Shown here: positions 17,534 through 27,263 of the stretch, in pieces
Layout of the letters: each line of letters starts with the position of its first letter
Position numbering within the stretch: position 1 is the first letter of the stretch
Assembly: GCA_022844165.1 (NCBI GenBank)
Contig: JALHMH010000009.1
Span: 62,001-126,000, forward strand
DNA length: 64,000 nt
Reading direction: 5' to 3'
DNA from: Lysobacterales bacterium
Lineage (GTDB): Bacteria > Pseudomonadota > Gammaproteobacteria > Xanthomonadales > SZUA-5
Translations under genes and position numbers: made by a program
Notes under the pieces: generated by a model
Databases searched by the model: none
Told to the model about the DNA's origin: nothing
The model's input: only the letters and a program-made list of their open reading frames with translations

Positions 17534-20500
17534 CTAAGCAACGAAGGCTCGCGCATTCCAGAACAGCCGCTGCCACGGCGAAACGTCACCTCCGGACGGG
17601 CACCAGCTCATTTGCAGACGGCGCACGATGCGCTCTGGGTGCGGCATCAGGATGAGCGCACGGCCGTCGGTACTGGTGAAGCCGGTGGCCCCAGCGGGCG
17701 ACCCATTGGGATTGGCCGGGAACGCTTCCGCCGGTTGATCGCCATCGACGAAACGCATGGCCATCGCGGCAAAGTTGGGTTCGCCATGCCAATCCGCGCG
17801 GCCTTCGCCATGAGAAACGACGATCGGCAATCGCGATCCGGCCATGCCCGCCAGCAGTACCGACGGCGAATCGAGTATCTCTACTTGCACCAATCGCGCC
17901 TCGTACTGCTCGGAGTGGTTGCGCAAAAACCGCGGCCAGTGTTCCGTGCCGGGAATCAACCTGGTCAGCCCGCTCAGCATCTGGCAACCATTGCATACGC
18001 CCAGCGTAAAGGTGTTGCGTCTGGCAAAAAAAGCGGCAAAGTGCCCGGCCAGCCGCGCGTGGTGCAAAATGCCCTTCGCCCAACCTTGGCCAGCGCCCAA
18101 AACGTCGCCATAAGAAAAGCCACCGCAGGCCGCGAGGCCATGCATGCCTTCCAGTGAATGTCGACCGGTTTCAAGATCGCTGACGTGGACATCGATCGCC
18201 TCAAAACCCGCCCGATCGAATGCTGCGGCCATTTCAAAATGGCCGTTGACGCCTTGTTCGCGCAGGATCGCGACTCTCGGGCGTGCACCCCGATTCACAT
18301 AGGGCGCTGAGATGTCTGCTTCCGGGTCGAAGGAGGTTTGCACGATCAGCGGCGGCGTCTGGTATTCGCATAGCCGGCCGTACTCCTGGTCGGCGGTCTC
18401 CGTTCGATCCCGCTCGCGCTGGATGCGCCAGGAGACTTCGCCCCAGGCGCCAATCAGTTCGCGCATTTCGAGATGCGATGTGCCGATCTGCAACCTCGGT
18501 TCGGACGTCACCGTGCCGAGTACCGTCACGTCCAAGCCGGCCGACTGGGCGCTGGTCACGAGCGACGCGATCGTCGTCGGTGCAGCCGCCAGCACCACCC
18601 CCAGCTCCTCGGCGAACAGTTCGCCATCGTCCGAGAGGTTGACTCGCAGGCCGGCGCGCGCCGCGAAGGCCATTTCGGTCGCGGCAATCAATGCGCCGCC
18701 ATCGCTGATGTCGTGATAGGCATGAAAGGCAGGCTTATTTGCGATCAGCCAATCGACGAGCCGTATCAACGCGACCGCTTCAACATCTGGCGCAGCGCCG
18801 CCATCGAGCGATTGGGTTTGCGCCCAAACCGACGCCCCCAGACGACGCTGGGTTGTGGTGCGAATAACCAGCAACGCATCACCAACCTGCGGTTCCGGCG
18901 TCAGCGTGCCGCGGACGTCTTCAAGGGGCGCGAACGCGCTGACAATCAACGAGATCGGCGCACAGGTCTGGCTCACACCCGACTCGGTCTGCCAGCGTGC
19001 GCGCATGCTCAGGCTGTCCTTGCCTACCGGGATCGATACGCCGAGCGCCATACAAAATTCGCTCACCGCAGCGACTGATGCATACAACGCGCTGTCCATC
19101 GCCGCATCGCCCGCTGCCGCCATCCAGTTGGCCGATAACTTGATGTCGCCCAGCCGCGACACGGGCGCCGCGAGTAGATTCAAAATCGCCTCCGCCACCG
19201 CAACACGCACGGCGGCGCGGGCGTCGAGCGCGGCGAGCGGCGTCCGCTCGCCCATCGCCATCGCCTCGCCACTATGACCAGAAAAATCGGCGAGAGTGAC
19301 AGCCACATCGGCTACTGGCGTTTGCCACGGACCCACCATTTGGTCACGATGCGACAAGCCGCCTACGGTACGATCGCCGATGGTGATCAGGAACGCCTTA
19401 CTCGCGACACTGGGAAAGCGCAGCACACCCAGCAGCGCCTCGCGGAGCGGCAAAGCCGATTCCGGCACTCTGGTCTTGCGCTCGGCGCCGTGCCCCTGCC
19501 CGTCCACAGCCGCCACGTATGCCGGTGCGACACGATGCAGCTTTGGCGCTTTCCCGAACAGCACGTCCATCGGCAGATCGACAATGGCGTCGTGACCTGA
19601 ACGGACTGCCAAATGCTCCCTGGCGCGCGCCTCGCCCACATGCGCGAATGGACACCGTTCACGTTCGCAGATGTTGCCGAACAGCGCCAAATCCGCCGGG
19701 CGAACCGCAAGCACATAGCGCTCCTGGGCCTCATTGCACCAGATCTGCATTGGGCTCATCGACGAATCGTCGTTGGGAATCCGTCGCATGTCGATTTCGC
19801 CACCAACGCCGCTGTCGTGCAACAATTCGGGCAGCGCGTTCGACAGCCCACCGGCACCGACATCGTGGATGCTGACGATCGGATTGCGCTCGCCCAAGGC
19901 GATGCAGCGATCGATGACTTCCTGGCAGCGCCTTTCGACCTCGGCGTTATCGCGTTGTACTGAGGCGAAGTCGCGCGCGCTGGCGCCTACGCCGCCCTGT
20001 TGCGAAGACGCCGCGCCACCACCGAGCCCGATCAGCATCGACGGGCCGCCAAGCACGATGAGCGCATCGCCCGCCTGCAAGTTGCGCTTTGCGACATGGC
20101 CATCGCGCACCGCGCCCAAACCTCCGGCAATCATGATCGGCTTGTCGTATGCCAGGCCCAGTTCGACGTGCTCGAAGGTGCGGAAGTAGCCACCCAGGCA
20201 AGGACGACCAAACTCGTTGTTGAATGCGGCCGCGCCGATCGGGCCCTCGGTCATGATGCGCAACGCGCTCGCCAGGTGCCCCGGCAGTGGTCGTGCGTGC
20301 TCCCACGGCTGCGGCGAATCGGGCAGACGCAGATGCGAGGTGCTAAATCCTGTCAGGCCGGCTTTAGGTTTTGCGCCGCGACCTGTGGCGCCTTCGTCGC
20401 GGATTTCGCCCCCGGCACCGGTCGCCGCGCCTGGGTATGGCGCAATCGCGGTGGGGTGATTGTGCGTTTCGACCTTGATCGCCAGATGCGAGGGCTCGCA

Positions 20501-21331
20501 TTGCGCGCGATAGCAGCCCGTCGCATCTGCCATCCAGCGACAGGCCAAATGTCCTTCAAGCACGGCAGCGTTGTCTTTATATGCGGTCAGTGTGCCCCGC
20601 GGCGAACTCGCATGCGTGTTTTTGATCAAGCCGAACAGGCTTTGCGCCTGAGTGACACCGCCGATCGTCCACGCGGCGTTGAAGATCTTGTGCCGGCAGT
20701 GTTCAGAGTTTGCCTGCGCAAACATCATCAACTCGGCATCGGTCGCAGCACGACCTATTTCCGAATAACGTGCTGCCAGATAGTCGATCTCATCCTCGCT
20801 CAAACTCAAACCCAATGTGAGATTGGCCATCAGCAACGACTCGCGGCCGGTTGCAATGTGGCGCAGCGGACCAGGTGCCTGGGCGACCCCGGCGGCGAGT
20901 TCGGTTGCGCTAGCGACGACGCTTTGCGTCATCGGATCGTGCAACATCGCCAGCACCTGATCTTGGTCGGCAAAATCCGCGGGCCAGAGCGAGAACACGA
21001 AACGCTGCACGCGCTCAATGCGCTGTACATCGAATCCGCAACGATGCGCAATGTCAGTGGCCTTCGACGACCATGGCGAACGCGTTCCGAGGCGCGGCGT
21101 GACGAATCGACAGACCGATATCGGTTCGACTGAAGCGGCGCAAGTGCCGGGCTGCGGCGCTTCGCTGCAAAGCACCGTCTGCAATCCAGCCAGATCAACG
21201 CCATCGCCCGATACGACGAACACCTCATCGACCGCTGCGATCTGCGCATGCAATGGCGCAATGCGGCGATTCAGTCGTTCGATGCGAAACGACGACAGCG
21301 CGCGAGCGCCTTCGAGCAGATGAGTGGCCAT
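17534..21331 (-). CDS. purL: Phosphoribosylformylglycinamidine synthase PurL
   Basis: A 1265-residue, single-chain FGAM synthase that converts FGAR to FGAM with glutamine and ATP in purine synthesis (E. coli PurL 1295). The N-terminal domain, linker and two AIRS-like halves are present, with 'NSEHCRHKIFNA' (substrate-binding His) and 'ETHNHPTAIAPYPGAATGAGGEIRD' (read in parts). The C-terminal class I glutaminase domain shows the nucleophile in 'GVCNGCQML' and the His/Glu in 'MPHPERIVR'. The ATG at 21329-21331 starts at 'MATHLLEGARALSSFR'; an open extension to 21406 lies over the terminator side and lacks homology-like sequence. It is transcribed away from dsbC and separated from it by a bidirectional terminator. 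Confidence 0.97.
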   Translation of the reverse strand: MATHLLEGARALSSFRIERLNRRIAPLHAQIAAVDEVFVVSGDGVDLAGLQTVLCSEAPQPGTCAASVEPISVCRFVTPRLGTRSPWSSKATDIAHRCGFDVQRIERVQRFVFSLWPADFADQDQVLAMLHDPMTQSVVASATELAAGVAQAPGPLRHIATGRESLLMANLTLGLSLSEDEIDYLAARYSEIGRAATDAELMMFAQANSEHCRHKIFNAAWTIGGVTQAQSLFGLIKNTHASSPRGTLTAYKDNAAVLEGHLACRWMADATGCYRAQCEPSHLAIKVETHNHPTAIAPYPGAATGAGGEIRDEGATGRGAKPKAGLTGFSTSHLRLPDSPQPWEHARPLPGHLASALRIMTEGPIGAAAFNNEFGRPCLGGYFRTFEHVELGLAYDKPIMIAGGLGAVRDGHVAKRNLQAGDALIVLGGPSMLIGLGGGAASSQQGGVGASARDFASVQRDNAEVERRCQEVIDRCIALGERNPIVSIHDVGAGGLSNALPELLHDSGVGGEIDMRRIPNDDSSMSPMQIWCNEAQERYVLAVRPADLALFGNICERERCPFAHVGEARAREHLAVRSGHDAIVDLPMDVLFGKAPKLHRVAPAYVAAVDGQGHGAERKTRVPESALPLREALLGVLRFPSVASKAFLITIGDRTVGGLSHRDQMVGPWQTPVADVAVTLADFSGHSGEAMAMGERTPLAALDARAAVRVAVAEAILNLLAAPVSRLGDIKLSANWMAAAGDAAMDSALYASVAAVSEFCMALGVSIPVGKDSLSMRARWQTESGVSQTCAPISLIVSAFAPLEDVRGTLTPEPQVGDALLVIRTTTQRRLGASVWAQTQSLDGGAAPDVEAVALIRLVDWLIANKPAFHAYHDISDGGALIAATEMAFAARAGLRVNLSDDGELFAEELGVVLAAAPTTIASLVTSAQSAGLDVTVLGTVTSEPRLQIGTSHLEMRELIGAWGEVSWRIQRERDRTETADQEYGRLCEYQTPPLIVQTSFDPEADISAPYVNRGARPRVAILREQGVNGHFEMAAAFDRAGFEAIDVHVSDLETGRHSLEGMHGLAACGGFSYGDVLGAGQGWAKGILHHARLAGHFAAFFARRNTFTLGVCNGCQMLSGLTRLIPGTEHWPRFLRNHSEQYEARLVQVEILDSPSVLLAGMAGSRLPIVVSHGEGRADWHGEPNFAAMAMRFVDGDQPAEAFPANPNGSPAGATGFTSTDGRALILMPHPERIVRRLQMSWCPSGGDVSPWQRLFWNARAFVA

Positions 21332-21448
21332 AGTCAACGCGCAGAACAACGACGGCGCGGAGCATAGACGTGCTTTGCGTCTTCGCGCGACAAACGGGTA
21401 GCGCAACGTTCATCGCACGCCTGCTCGAAGGCGGCTTTGCCTGCGGCT

Positions 21449-21488
21449 GCCCACAAAAAAAGCCGCCTCGCGGCGGCTTTTTTGTGGG
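21449..21488. terminator. Strong terminator between dsbC and purL
   Basis: An inverted repeat with AAAAAAAGCCGC on one arm and GCGGCTTTTTT on the other (core AGCCGCC/GGCGGCT, loop TCGC). Its A-rich left arm and T-rich right arm would let it work on both strands; the orientation of neighbours means it ends dsbC transcripts on the minus strand before purL. Confidence 0.88.
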
Positions 21489-21500
21489 CGGCGCGAGCAG

Positions 21501-22241
21501 CTACCTGGCCGCGTCCGCAGCCGCTACGGCGGCCTCTGCGGCCGTCAAACGCTGCTCCAACTGATCGGGCGTCACATAACCCGGCGCAACGTTGCCATCG
21601 GGGAAAATGATCGTCGGCGTGCCGGTCACACCCATTTGCTGGCCCAACTGCCATTGCGCCTCGATCGGGTTAACGCAGGTGGCGTTGCCCGGGTCGACAC
21701 CGTTTTTTGCTTTCGTCAGCGCACCCTGTTGGTCTTTCGAACACCATGCTGCAACCGCTTTGCGGAAGCTGTCGGTGCCCGGGCCAGACCGCGGGAACAT
21801 CAAATATTCCACCTGGATGCCACGCTCGTTGTATTCCTCCATGTGCTTGTGCAGCTCGCGGCAGTAACCGCAATCGATGTCGGTGTACACGGCAACGGTG
21901 TGTTTCACCTCGCCCTTGGGCTTGAACACGATGCGCTGGCCACTGGGTGCCTTTGCCATCAAACCACGGCGCAGGTCGGCTTTGCGCAACTCGGTCAAGT
22001 CGGTGCGCTTGGCGATATCGAACAACATGCCCTGGATCAGATGCGCACCATCGTTCGTGACATAAATCACCTGCCCGCCCAGGGTGACCTCCATCAGATT
22101 CGGCACGGCGGAAGGACGGATCGCATCGATCTTGGCATTGGGATCGATCGACTTGATCGCCGCACGCACTTTGTCGTCTTGCGCAACGACCGGCCCAATG
22201 GCCACCAGAGCGACCAGCGCCACCATGCAGTAACGAAACAT
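21501..22241 (-). CDS. dsbC: Periplasmic disulfide isomerase DsbC
   Basis: A 246-residue periplasmic thiol-disulfide isomerase that rearranges wrong disulfides. It has a signal peptide (MFRYCMVALVALVAIGPVVA), the N-terminal dimerisation domain ('VIYVTNDGAHLIQGMLFDI'), and a thioredoxin-like domain with the active site 'DIDCGYCRELH' and the cis-Pro loop 'VTGTPTIIFPDG'. A second disulfide pair (Cys in 'AAWCSKD' and 'NATCVNP') also matches E. coli DsbC. The C-terminus has an Ala-rich helix (AAEAAVAAADAAR) a little longer than usual. The ATG at 22241 is followed by the standard leader. Confidence 0.95.
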   Translation of the reverse strand: MFRYCMVALVALVAIGPVVAQDDKVRAAIKSIDPNAKIDAIRPSAVPNLMEVTLGGQVIYVTNDGAHLIQGMLFDIAKRTDLTELRKADLRRGLMAKAPSGQRIVFKPKGEVKHTVAVYTDIDCGYCRELHKHMEEYNERGIQVEYLMFPRSGPGTDSFRKAVAAWCSKDQQGALTKAKNGVDPGNATCVNPIEAQWQLGQQMGVTGTPTIIFPDGNVAPGYVTPDQLEQRLTAAEAAVAAADAAR

Positions 22242-22325
22242 TGACTTCTCCTGACAATAAAAAAAGACGGCCTGCAGAATGCCGTTAAGAGACCACGGAG
22301 TCGGCGGCGCGAAGAAAGTTCCCGA

Positions 22326-22988
22326 TTATCCTGCGATCTCCGAGCTGCTTGCCAGTACCTGAATCAGTACCGCCGCAAAATGGCATACGCTGCCCGCCAG
22401 AACGAATGCATGCCAGACAGTGTGAGCATACGGCCAGCGCTTGCTCAAATAGAAAACCACGCCGATGGTATAGGCCAACCCACCGGCAATTAACCACCAG
22501 ACCGCCGTACGCGGCACCAACATCATCAGCGGCTGAATAGCGACGATCACCAACCAGCCCATCGCTATGTAGATCGCCGTGGACAGACCTTTGAAGCGGC
22601 CGGCAAACCGAAGCTTAAAAACGATACCGCATAGCGCAAGCGTCCAGATGATCGCCAAGAGGCTGTAGCCCCAAGGGCCTCTCAAACTGGTCAATGTGAA
22701 CGGCGTATAGGTGCCCGCGATCAACACGTAAATCATGCAGTGATCGAAGATCTTGAGGCGCTGTTTCGCAACACCATCGTGTGCCGCGTGATAGAGCGTC
22801 GAGGCCACGTACAGGAGCAGCAATGAGGTGCCATAGATCGCAGATCCCACTATCGCATACGCATCGCCAAAGACGGCAGCAAGCGTGATCAAAACAGCGG
22901 CGGCAGCCAGCGCAATTGCTGCGCCAATGCCATGGGTCAGCGCATTAAGAACTTCATCGAGGCTGCGCTGTGGCGTCACAGGGTTCAT
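22326..22988 (-). CDS. Hemolysin III (PAQR/YqfA) family membrane protein
   Basis: A 220-residue protein with seven predicted membrane helices. The family signature is seen in 'DEVLNALTHGIGAAIALAA', 'STLYHAAHDGVAKQRLKIFDHCMIYVLIAGTYTPF' and 'WPYAHTVWHAFVLAGSVCHF', which contain the His and Asp residues of the metal site shared by PAQR proteins. The precise function of bacterial members is not settled; the 'hemolysin' label comes from a Bacillus protein. The ATG at 22986-22988 is preferred over a TTG 15 bp upstream. Confidence 0.93.
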   Translation of the reverse strand: MNPVTPQRSLDEVLNALTHGIGAAIALAAAAVLITLAAVFGDAYAIVGSAIYGTSLLLLYVASTLYHAAHDGVAKQRLKIFDHCMIYVLIAGTYTPFTLTSLRGPWGYSLLAIIWTLALCGIVFKLRFAGRFKGLSTAIYIAMGWLVIVAIQPLMMLVPRTAVWWLIAGGLAYTIGVVFYLSKRWPYAHTVWHAFVLAGSVCHFAAVLIQVLASSSEIAG

Positions 22989-23099
22989 AGCAGGCCACAG
23001 CAAGAAATGACGCGATAGCGTGCGCGATGTCGGCTGGAGAGGTCAAGTGCAGCCCACACAGATCACGCGTATCAAGCTGTGGCCAAATTTTGGGGCGCC

Positions 23100-23134
23100 C
23101 AAAAAAGAACGGCCGGGAATCGAATTCCCGGCCG
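23100..23134 (-). terminator. Terminator after the TonB receptor gene
   Basis: A perfect 11-bp inverted repeat, CGGCCGGGAAT (23110-23120) and ATTCCCGGCCG (23124-23134), loop CGA. Read on the minus strand it is followed by TTCTTTTTT (23101-23108), so it ends the receptor transcript about 25 bp after its stop codon. Confidence 0.88.
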
Positions 23135-23159
23135 CTCAAACAACAATTGCTACGTCAGC

Positions 23160-26009
23160 TTAAAAACGATAGTTGAACCGGCCAAAGAACGAGCGGCCAT
23201 ACCAGTCGTACTGCGTAGCGAACGCCGGGATGTTGCCGAACCGGGTCGAACCGACACCAGCCGAAATGTTCGGCGGATCTTTGTCGAACAGGTTCTCGAC
23301 GCCAAGCAACAGATCCCAATCGGTCGAACGGTACTGCACCGAGAAGCTGTGGTACAGGCGATCTTCTGCGGTAAAGTCATACACCGGATTGGCGTTGCCG
23401 AAGTACGTCGCCGGCGGCGTGAAGAAGAAATTCTCCGTTTCGTCGACGTAGCGCATGCCCCAGGTGTAGGTGAAGTCGCCGCGCGTCAATGCGGTACGAA
23501 TGTTGCCCACCAGCTCCGGACGGGAAATGATGCCGTTCAAATCGTTGTTTTCGAAGCCGGTTGCTTCTGCGGCATCGAACAACTGCTCAAAGTCTTCCGT
23601 CGTGTAGGTGAACTGCGCATCGGCCTCGATCTTGCCGAAGCTGAAGTCCTGCTCCCAACGCACGTTCACATCATAACCACGAACAATCTGCTGGTTGATG
23701 TTGATGAACGAATCGCGGATTTCAGTGACGTTGAACGGATTGTCTGCTGTGGCCGAAGCGCGATCGAACAAGTTACAGAACGCATTCGGGAATACCGGCA
23801 GCGCATAGCAGCTGCCGACAATCGAAGCACCGCCCAACTGGTCGATCTGATCAATGACGCGGATCTTGAAGTAATCCACGGACGCGCTAAAGCCAGCGAT
23901 CTCGGGCGTGAACACGATACCGGCCGTGAACGCTTTCGAGGTCTCAGGACGCACAACACCGAAGCCACCACCGCTGACGATGGTTGCCGAGGAGCCTGCG
24001 CCTGTGTAGTTGGCGGGAATCCCAGCTGCTTCGCAGTTACGGCGAATATTCGGGTTGTTGCTGTTGCCCCAGTCGATGCATGGGTCGATAGCCAACTGTC
24101 CAACGAAGGCAGTCTGATCTCCGAGGAACAACTCATACAAGCCCGGCGCGCGGTAGGACGTACCGTTGGTCGCGCGAAGGCGAACGGACGGGATCACCTG
24201 CCAGCCCAAACCCACCTTCCAGACTTCATCGGAATCAGCCACGGTATCGTATTTGAACAAGCGCGCCGAACTGCTGAAGGTCAGCTCCTCAATGCCAGGC
24301 AGCCCTGCCAGAAGCGGAATTTCCACTTCGCCGAACAGCTCGGAGATGTAGTCCTTGCCTTCCGTGCCAGTGGCCGAACTCTGACCCCAGAGACCGCCAG
24401 TACGTTCGATGTCGCTCGGATTGTCGTCGATCGACACACGGCGGAACTCGGTGCCGAACGCGCCTGCCGCCACGCCGGCGGGCAATTCGAACAACTCGCC
24501 CGTCACGATGCCTGTTGCGACCAACTGCGTGTAGACCGTGTTGCCCGTGTGCGTGATGCCAATGGCCGATTCCAGATCATCGATCGCAGTGCCTGACAGG
24601 AAGCGCGGATCGAAGTAATTCACTGGCGAGCCGCCGCCGTTGCGGTCGACGTTCAAATCGCCGGTGCGATCTCGATCGATACTCAGTACCGTGTAATCGC
24701 CGTCCGAGCGGGTATACGTGGTATCGAAGCGCCACGACCAGCTGGTGTCGCCAAAGCCACCGCTGAAGCCGGATGCAGCGTAGTAGTAGTCGACGTCGAT
24801 GTCCTGGTTCGAGCGGAACGGCATGATCGGCTGCACACGCGCCGGCAGGCCAGCCGCCGTTCCGGTTACAACCGGGAAGAACTGGCGAAAGCGCCTGGAA
24901 CTGGTTTCGCGATTGTTGTACAGGAATTGACCTTCCCATGCGATTTCACCGAACGTGAAATCACCCGATGTGAAGAAGCTGGTGCGTTCCTGTTCGCTGA
25001 AAATGTGCGACTGGCCGAAGAAGTCGAAGTTCAACACGTCTTCGTAGAATGCCGGGCTGGTTGCCGTGGCATTCGCGTTGCGTCGCGGGCGATAGCCGGG
25101 CAGCGGCCCGACAGTCACGCCATCGGTGGACGGCACATAGCGCACGGCCCCGGCGATAACGGTATTTGCGTAGAGGTTGTTGCAACCTTCCAGCTCCGTT
25201 CCGGCTGTAATGGAACGATCGACACGATCAAAGAAACCGCCGGCCGGGTTGCCGACCAGATCGCGCGGACACTCGAAGAAATCGCGATCGCCCACTTTCA
25301 ACGGCTCTTGCTTGTAGTACTGAAATGCAGCAACAACACTGCCGTTCTCGAAGTTCCACCCGGTCGCGCCAGATACGTTGACGCGCTCGCCACCGCCGTC
25401 GATCGGCAAAGTGGTATCGACGCTCAACTCGGTGCGATCGATCGACTTGCGGGTGATCAGATTGACCACACCAGCCACTGCGTCCGAACCGTAAATGGAA
25501 CCGCCGCCGTCCTTCAGAATTTCAGCACGCTGCAAAATCACGGTGGGAATAACGTTCAGGTCGAAGGCGCCGACCTGACCACGCGTGCCAGCCGGACCGG
25601 GGCGACGCCCGTCGAGCAGCACCAATGTGCGGTTGGCGCCAAGGCCGCGCAACGACAACGTTTGCACGCCGTTGCCGCCCTCGACCACAAAGCCAGAGAA
25701 CTGATTGCTGATCTGCGTCGAACCTGCGGCAACGTTGGTTGTCTGCAGAATGGACGTCGTGTCGAGCTGGCCAGTGGTCGCGCTGGTATTCGCAGTGATG
25801 ACCTGCACCGGCGATACCGATTGGAATTCCAGGCGCTTGATCAGCGAACCGGTCACCACCACTGTTTCCATCTTTTCGGCGGTTTCGGTTGTGTTTTCGT
25901 CTTCATCGTCAGTGTCTTGCGCATACACCGGTTGCACCAGTGAGGCGGCAAGAATTGCACCCAGGGCCAGTGCCAGGGGGTGCCGAGCTGGTAAAGCTTT
26001 GATTTTCAT
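23160..26009 (-). CDS. TonB-dependent outer-membrane receptor
   Basis: A 949-residue outer-membrane transporter energised by TonB/ExbBD. It has a signal peptide (about 1-35, ending VQPVYAQ), an acidic stretch, the probable TonB box 'METVVVTGS' (about 48-56), a plug domain with 'LRGLGANRTLVLLDGRRPG' and 'RAEILKDGGGSIYGSDAVAGVVNLIT', and a large beta-barrel ending in 'SFFGRFNYRF' with the terminal Phe needed for barrel assembly. The ATG at 26007-26009 gives the signal peptide; the frame continues 13 codons upstream. The ligand is unknown: there are no siderophore, sugar-hydrolase or peptidase genes beside it. It is divergent from speE and has its own terminator. Confidence 0.95.
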   Translation of the reverse strand: MKIKALPARHPLALALGAILAASLVQPVYAQDTDDEDENTTETAEKMETVVVTGSLIKRLEFQSVSPVQVITANTSATTGQLDTTSILQTTNVAAGSTQISNQFSGFVVEGGNGVQTLSLRGLGANRTLVLLDGRRPGPAGTRGQVGAFDLNVIPTVILQRAEILKDGGGSIYGSDAVAGVVNLITRKSIDRTELSVDTTLPIDGGGERVNVSGATGWNFENGSVVAAFQYYKQEPLKVGDRDFFECPRDLVGNPAGGFFDRVDRSITAGTELEGCNNLYANTVIAGAVRYVPSTDGVTVGPLPGYRPRRNANATATSPAFYEDVLNFDFFGQSHIFSEQERTSFFTSGDFTFGEIAWEGQFLYNNRETSSRRFRQFFPVVTGTAAGLPARVQPIMPFRSNQDIDVDYYYAASGFSGGFGDTSWSWRFDTTYTRSDGDYTVLSIDRDRTGDLNVDRNGGGSPVNYFDPRFLSGTAIDDLESAIGITHTGNTVYTQLVATGIVTGELFELPAGVAAGAFGTEFRRVSIDDNPSDIERTGGLWGQSSATGTEGKDYISELFGEVEIPLLAGLPGIEELTFSSSARLFKYDTVADSDEVWKVGLGWQVIPSVRLRATNGTSYRAPGLYELFLGDQTAFVGQLAIDPCIDWGNSNNPNIRRNCEAAGIPANYTGAGSSATIVSGGGFGVVRPETSKAFTAGIVFTPEIAGFSASVDYFKIRVIDQIDQLGGASIVGSCYALPVFPNAFCNLFDRASATADNPFNVTEIRDSFININQQIVRGYDVNVRWEQDFSFGKIEADAQFTYTTEDFEQLFDAAEATGFENNDLNGIISRPELVGNIRTALTRGDFTYTWGMRYVDETENFFFTPPATYFGNANPVYDFTAEDRLYHSFSVQYRSTDWDLLLGVENLFDKDPPNISAGVGSTRFGNIPAFATQYDWYGRSFFGRFNYRF

Positions 26010-26275
26010 ATCGGAAGTCTCGCTGCTAAACGGGTATCGCCGCGTCACAGAACTCCTTTGGACGCAGGCTTAACGCAATCGTAACACGTACCCCGTGCCA
26101 TTTGGCATACAGAGGCCGGAATGAACAGATGTTAACGGACCGCACGATCAGCTGCCGAGCGGCCTTGAAGCCATCCGCCGTGTCGGGTGCGGCCACAGAA
26201 TTGACTGGCGATCTTTGAAGAGCTTCCGGCTAGAATGATCGAAGGCAGCACATCCATTCCGAAGGTCAATCCCTT
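26010..26275. promoter_or_regulatory. Divergent promoter region, TonB receptor / speE
   Basis: A 266-bp gene-free region that must carry the promoters of both divergent genes. It includes the short inverted repeat TGCCA-TT-TGGCA at about 26097-26108, which could be an operator. No confident sigma-70 hexamers or known regulator boxes (for example a Fur box) were recognised. Confidence 0.4.
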
Positions 26276-27136
26276 ATGCAAACGCTCGATCAGAACTGGT
26301 TTTCTGAGGCTCACGCCGGTTCAAACTCTGCTATCTCTTTCAAGATCAAGGGCTTGCTACATTCGGAGAAAACACCGTTCCAGACGATCGACATCTACGA
26401 GACCGTCGATTGGGGCAACCTGATGGTCATCGATGGCTGCGTCATGCTGACCACGCGCGATAACTTCCTTTATCACGAGATGATGAGTCATCCGGCGCTC
26501 TACACCCATCCGCGCGCCAAGCGCGTGGTGATCATCGGCGGCGGCGATTGCGGCACACTGCGTGAGGTGTTGAAGCACGAAGAAGTCGAAGAAGCCGTGC
26601 AATGCGACATCGACGAGCGCGTTACGCGGCTGGCGGAGCAGTATTTCCCAGAATTGTGCGACAGCAACGCCGACCCCCGCGCACGCTTGATGTTCGGCGA
26701 TGGCATCAAGTACATGGCCGAGCACGAACCCGATGCGTTGGACGTCGTCATTGTCGATTCCACCGACCCTGTCGGCCCGGCCGAAGGTCTGTTCAACCGG
26801 GCCTTTTACCAAAGCTGCCTGAGAGCCCTAAAGCCGGGCGGCATTCTGGTTCAACAGAGTGAGTCGCCATTGGTGCATTTGCCGCTCATCACAGCCATGC
26901 GCACGCAGATGAAGGGGGCCGGCTTTACGCATTTGCGCACGCTGTGCTTCCCTCAGCCGTGTTACCCGTCTGGCTGGTGGAGTTGCACCATGGCGCGCAA
27001 AGGCATCGACCTCAACAGTTTCCGCGAACGCGGCGCGGCAACCAAGAAATTCGAGACGCGCTACTACAATGTCGATATCCATCGCGGCGCATTGGCCATG
27101 CCAGAGTTCATGAAAAGCGCCTTTCCGGAAGGCTGA
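26276..27136 (+). CDS. speE: Spermidine synthase (polyamine aminopropyltransferase)
   Basis: A 286-residue aminopropyltransferase that makes spermidine from putrescine and decarboxylated S-adenosylmethionine. Diagnostic parts are the N-terminal 'WFSEAHAGSNSAISFKIKG', 'QTIDIYETVDWGNLMVIDG' and 'YHEMMSHPAL', the SAM-binding 'VVIIGGGDCGTLREVLKH', and the catalytic loop 'VDSTDPVGPAEGLF'. In most homologues the glycine loop reads GGGDG; here it is GGGDC. The ATG at 26276 matches the family start. speD, which supplies the co-substrate, is not in the window. A second, larger protein with a spermidine-synthase-like domain lies at 60424-63420. Confidence 0.95.
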   Translation: MQTLDQNWFSEAHAGSNSAISFKIKGLLHSEKTPFQTIDIYETVDWGNLMVIDGCVMLTTRDNFLYHEMMSHPALYTHPRAKRVVIIGGGDCGTLREVLKHEEVEEAVQCDIDERVTRLAEQYFPELCDSNADPRARLMFGDGIKYMAEHEPDALDVVIVDSTDPVGPAEGLFNRAFYQSCLRALKPGGILVQQSESPLVHLPLITAMRTQMKGAGFTHLRTLCFPQPCYPSGWWSCTMARKGIDLNSFRERGAATKKFETRYYNVDIHRGALAMPEFMKSAFPEG

Positions 27137-27263
27137 GAAAAGCTGGCACCTTTGCCGGCGGCGTGAACTTTGGCTGTCTGCGCTGGTCGACATTGGCTCT
27201 TTGTCCAAATGTCCGCCGCGTATGCTCCGGCGCTTTCGCCCGCGGTCCTACCTGAGGTTGTTT

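Noticed and set aside
23079..24596. 505-codon plus-strand frame opposite the TonB receptor
   Set aside because: It is a shadow of the receptor's coding strand, crosses its terminator and has no recognisable domain.
26276..27136. GGGDC instead of GGGDG in SpeE as a sign of an inactive enzyme
   Set aside because: The catalytic Asp residues and the rest of the site are intact, so a single change beside the loop is not evidence of inactivity.
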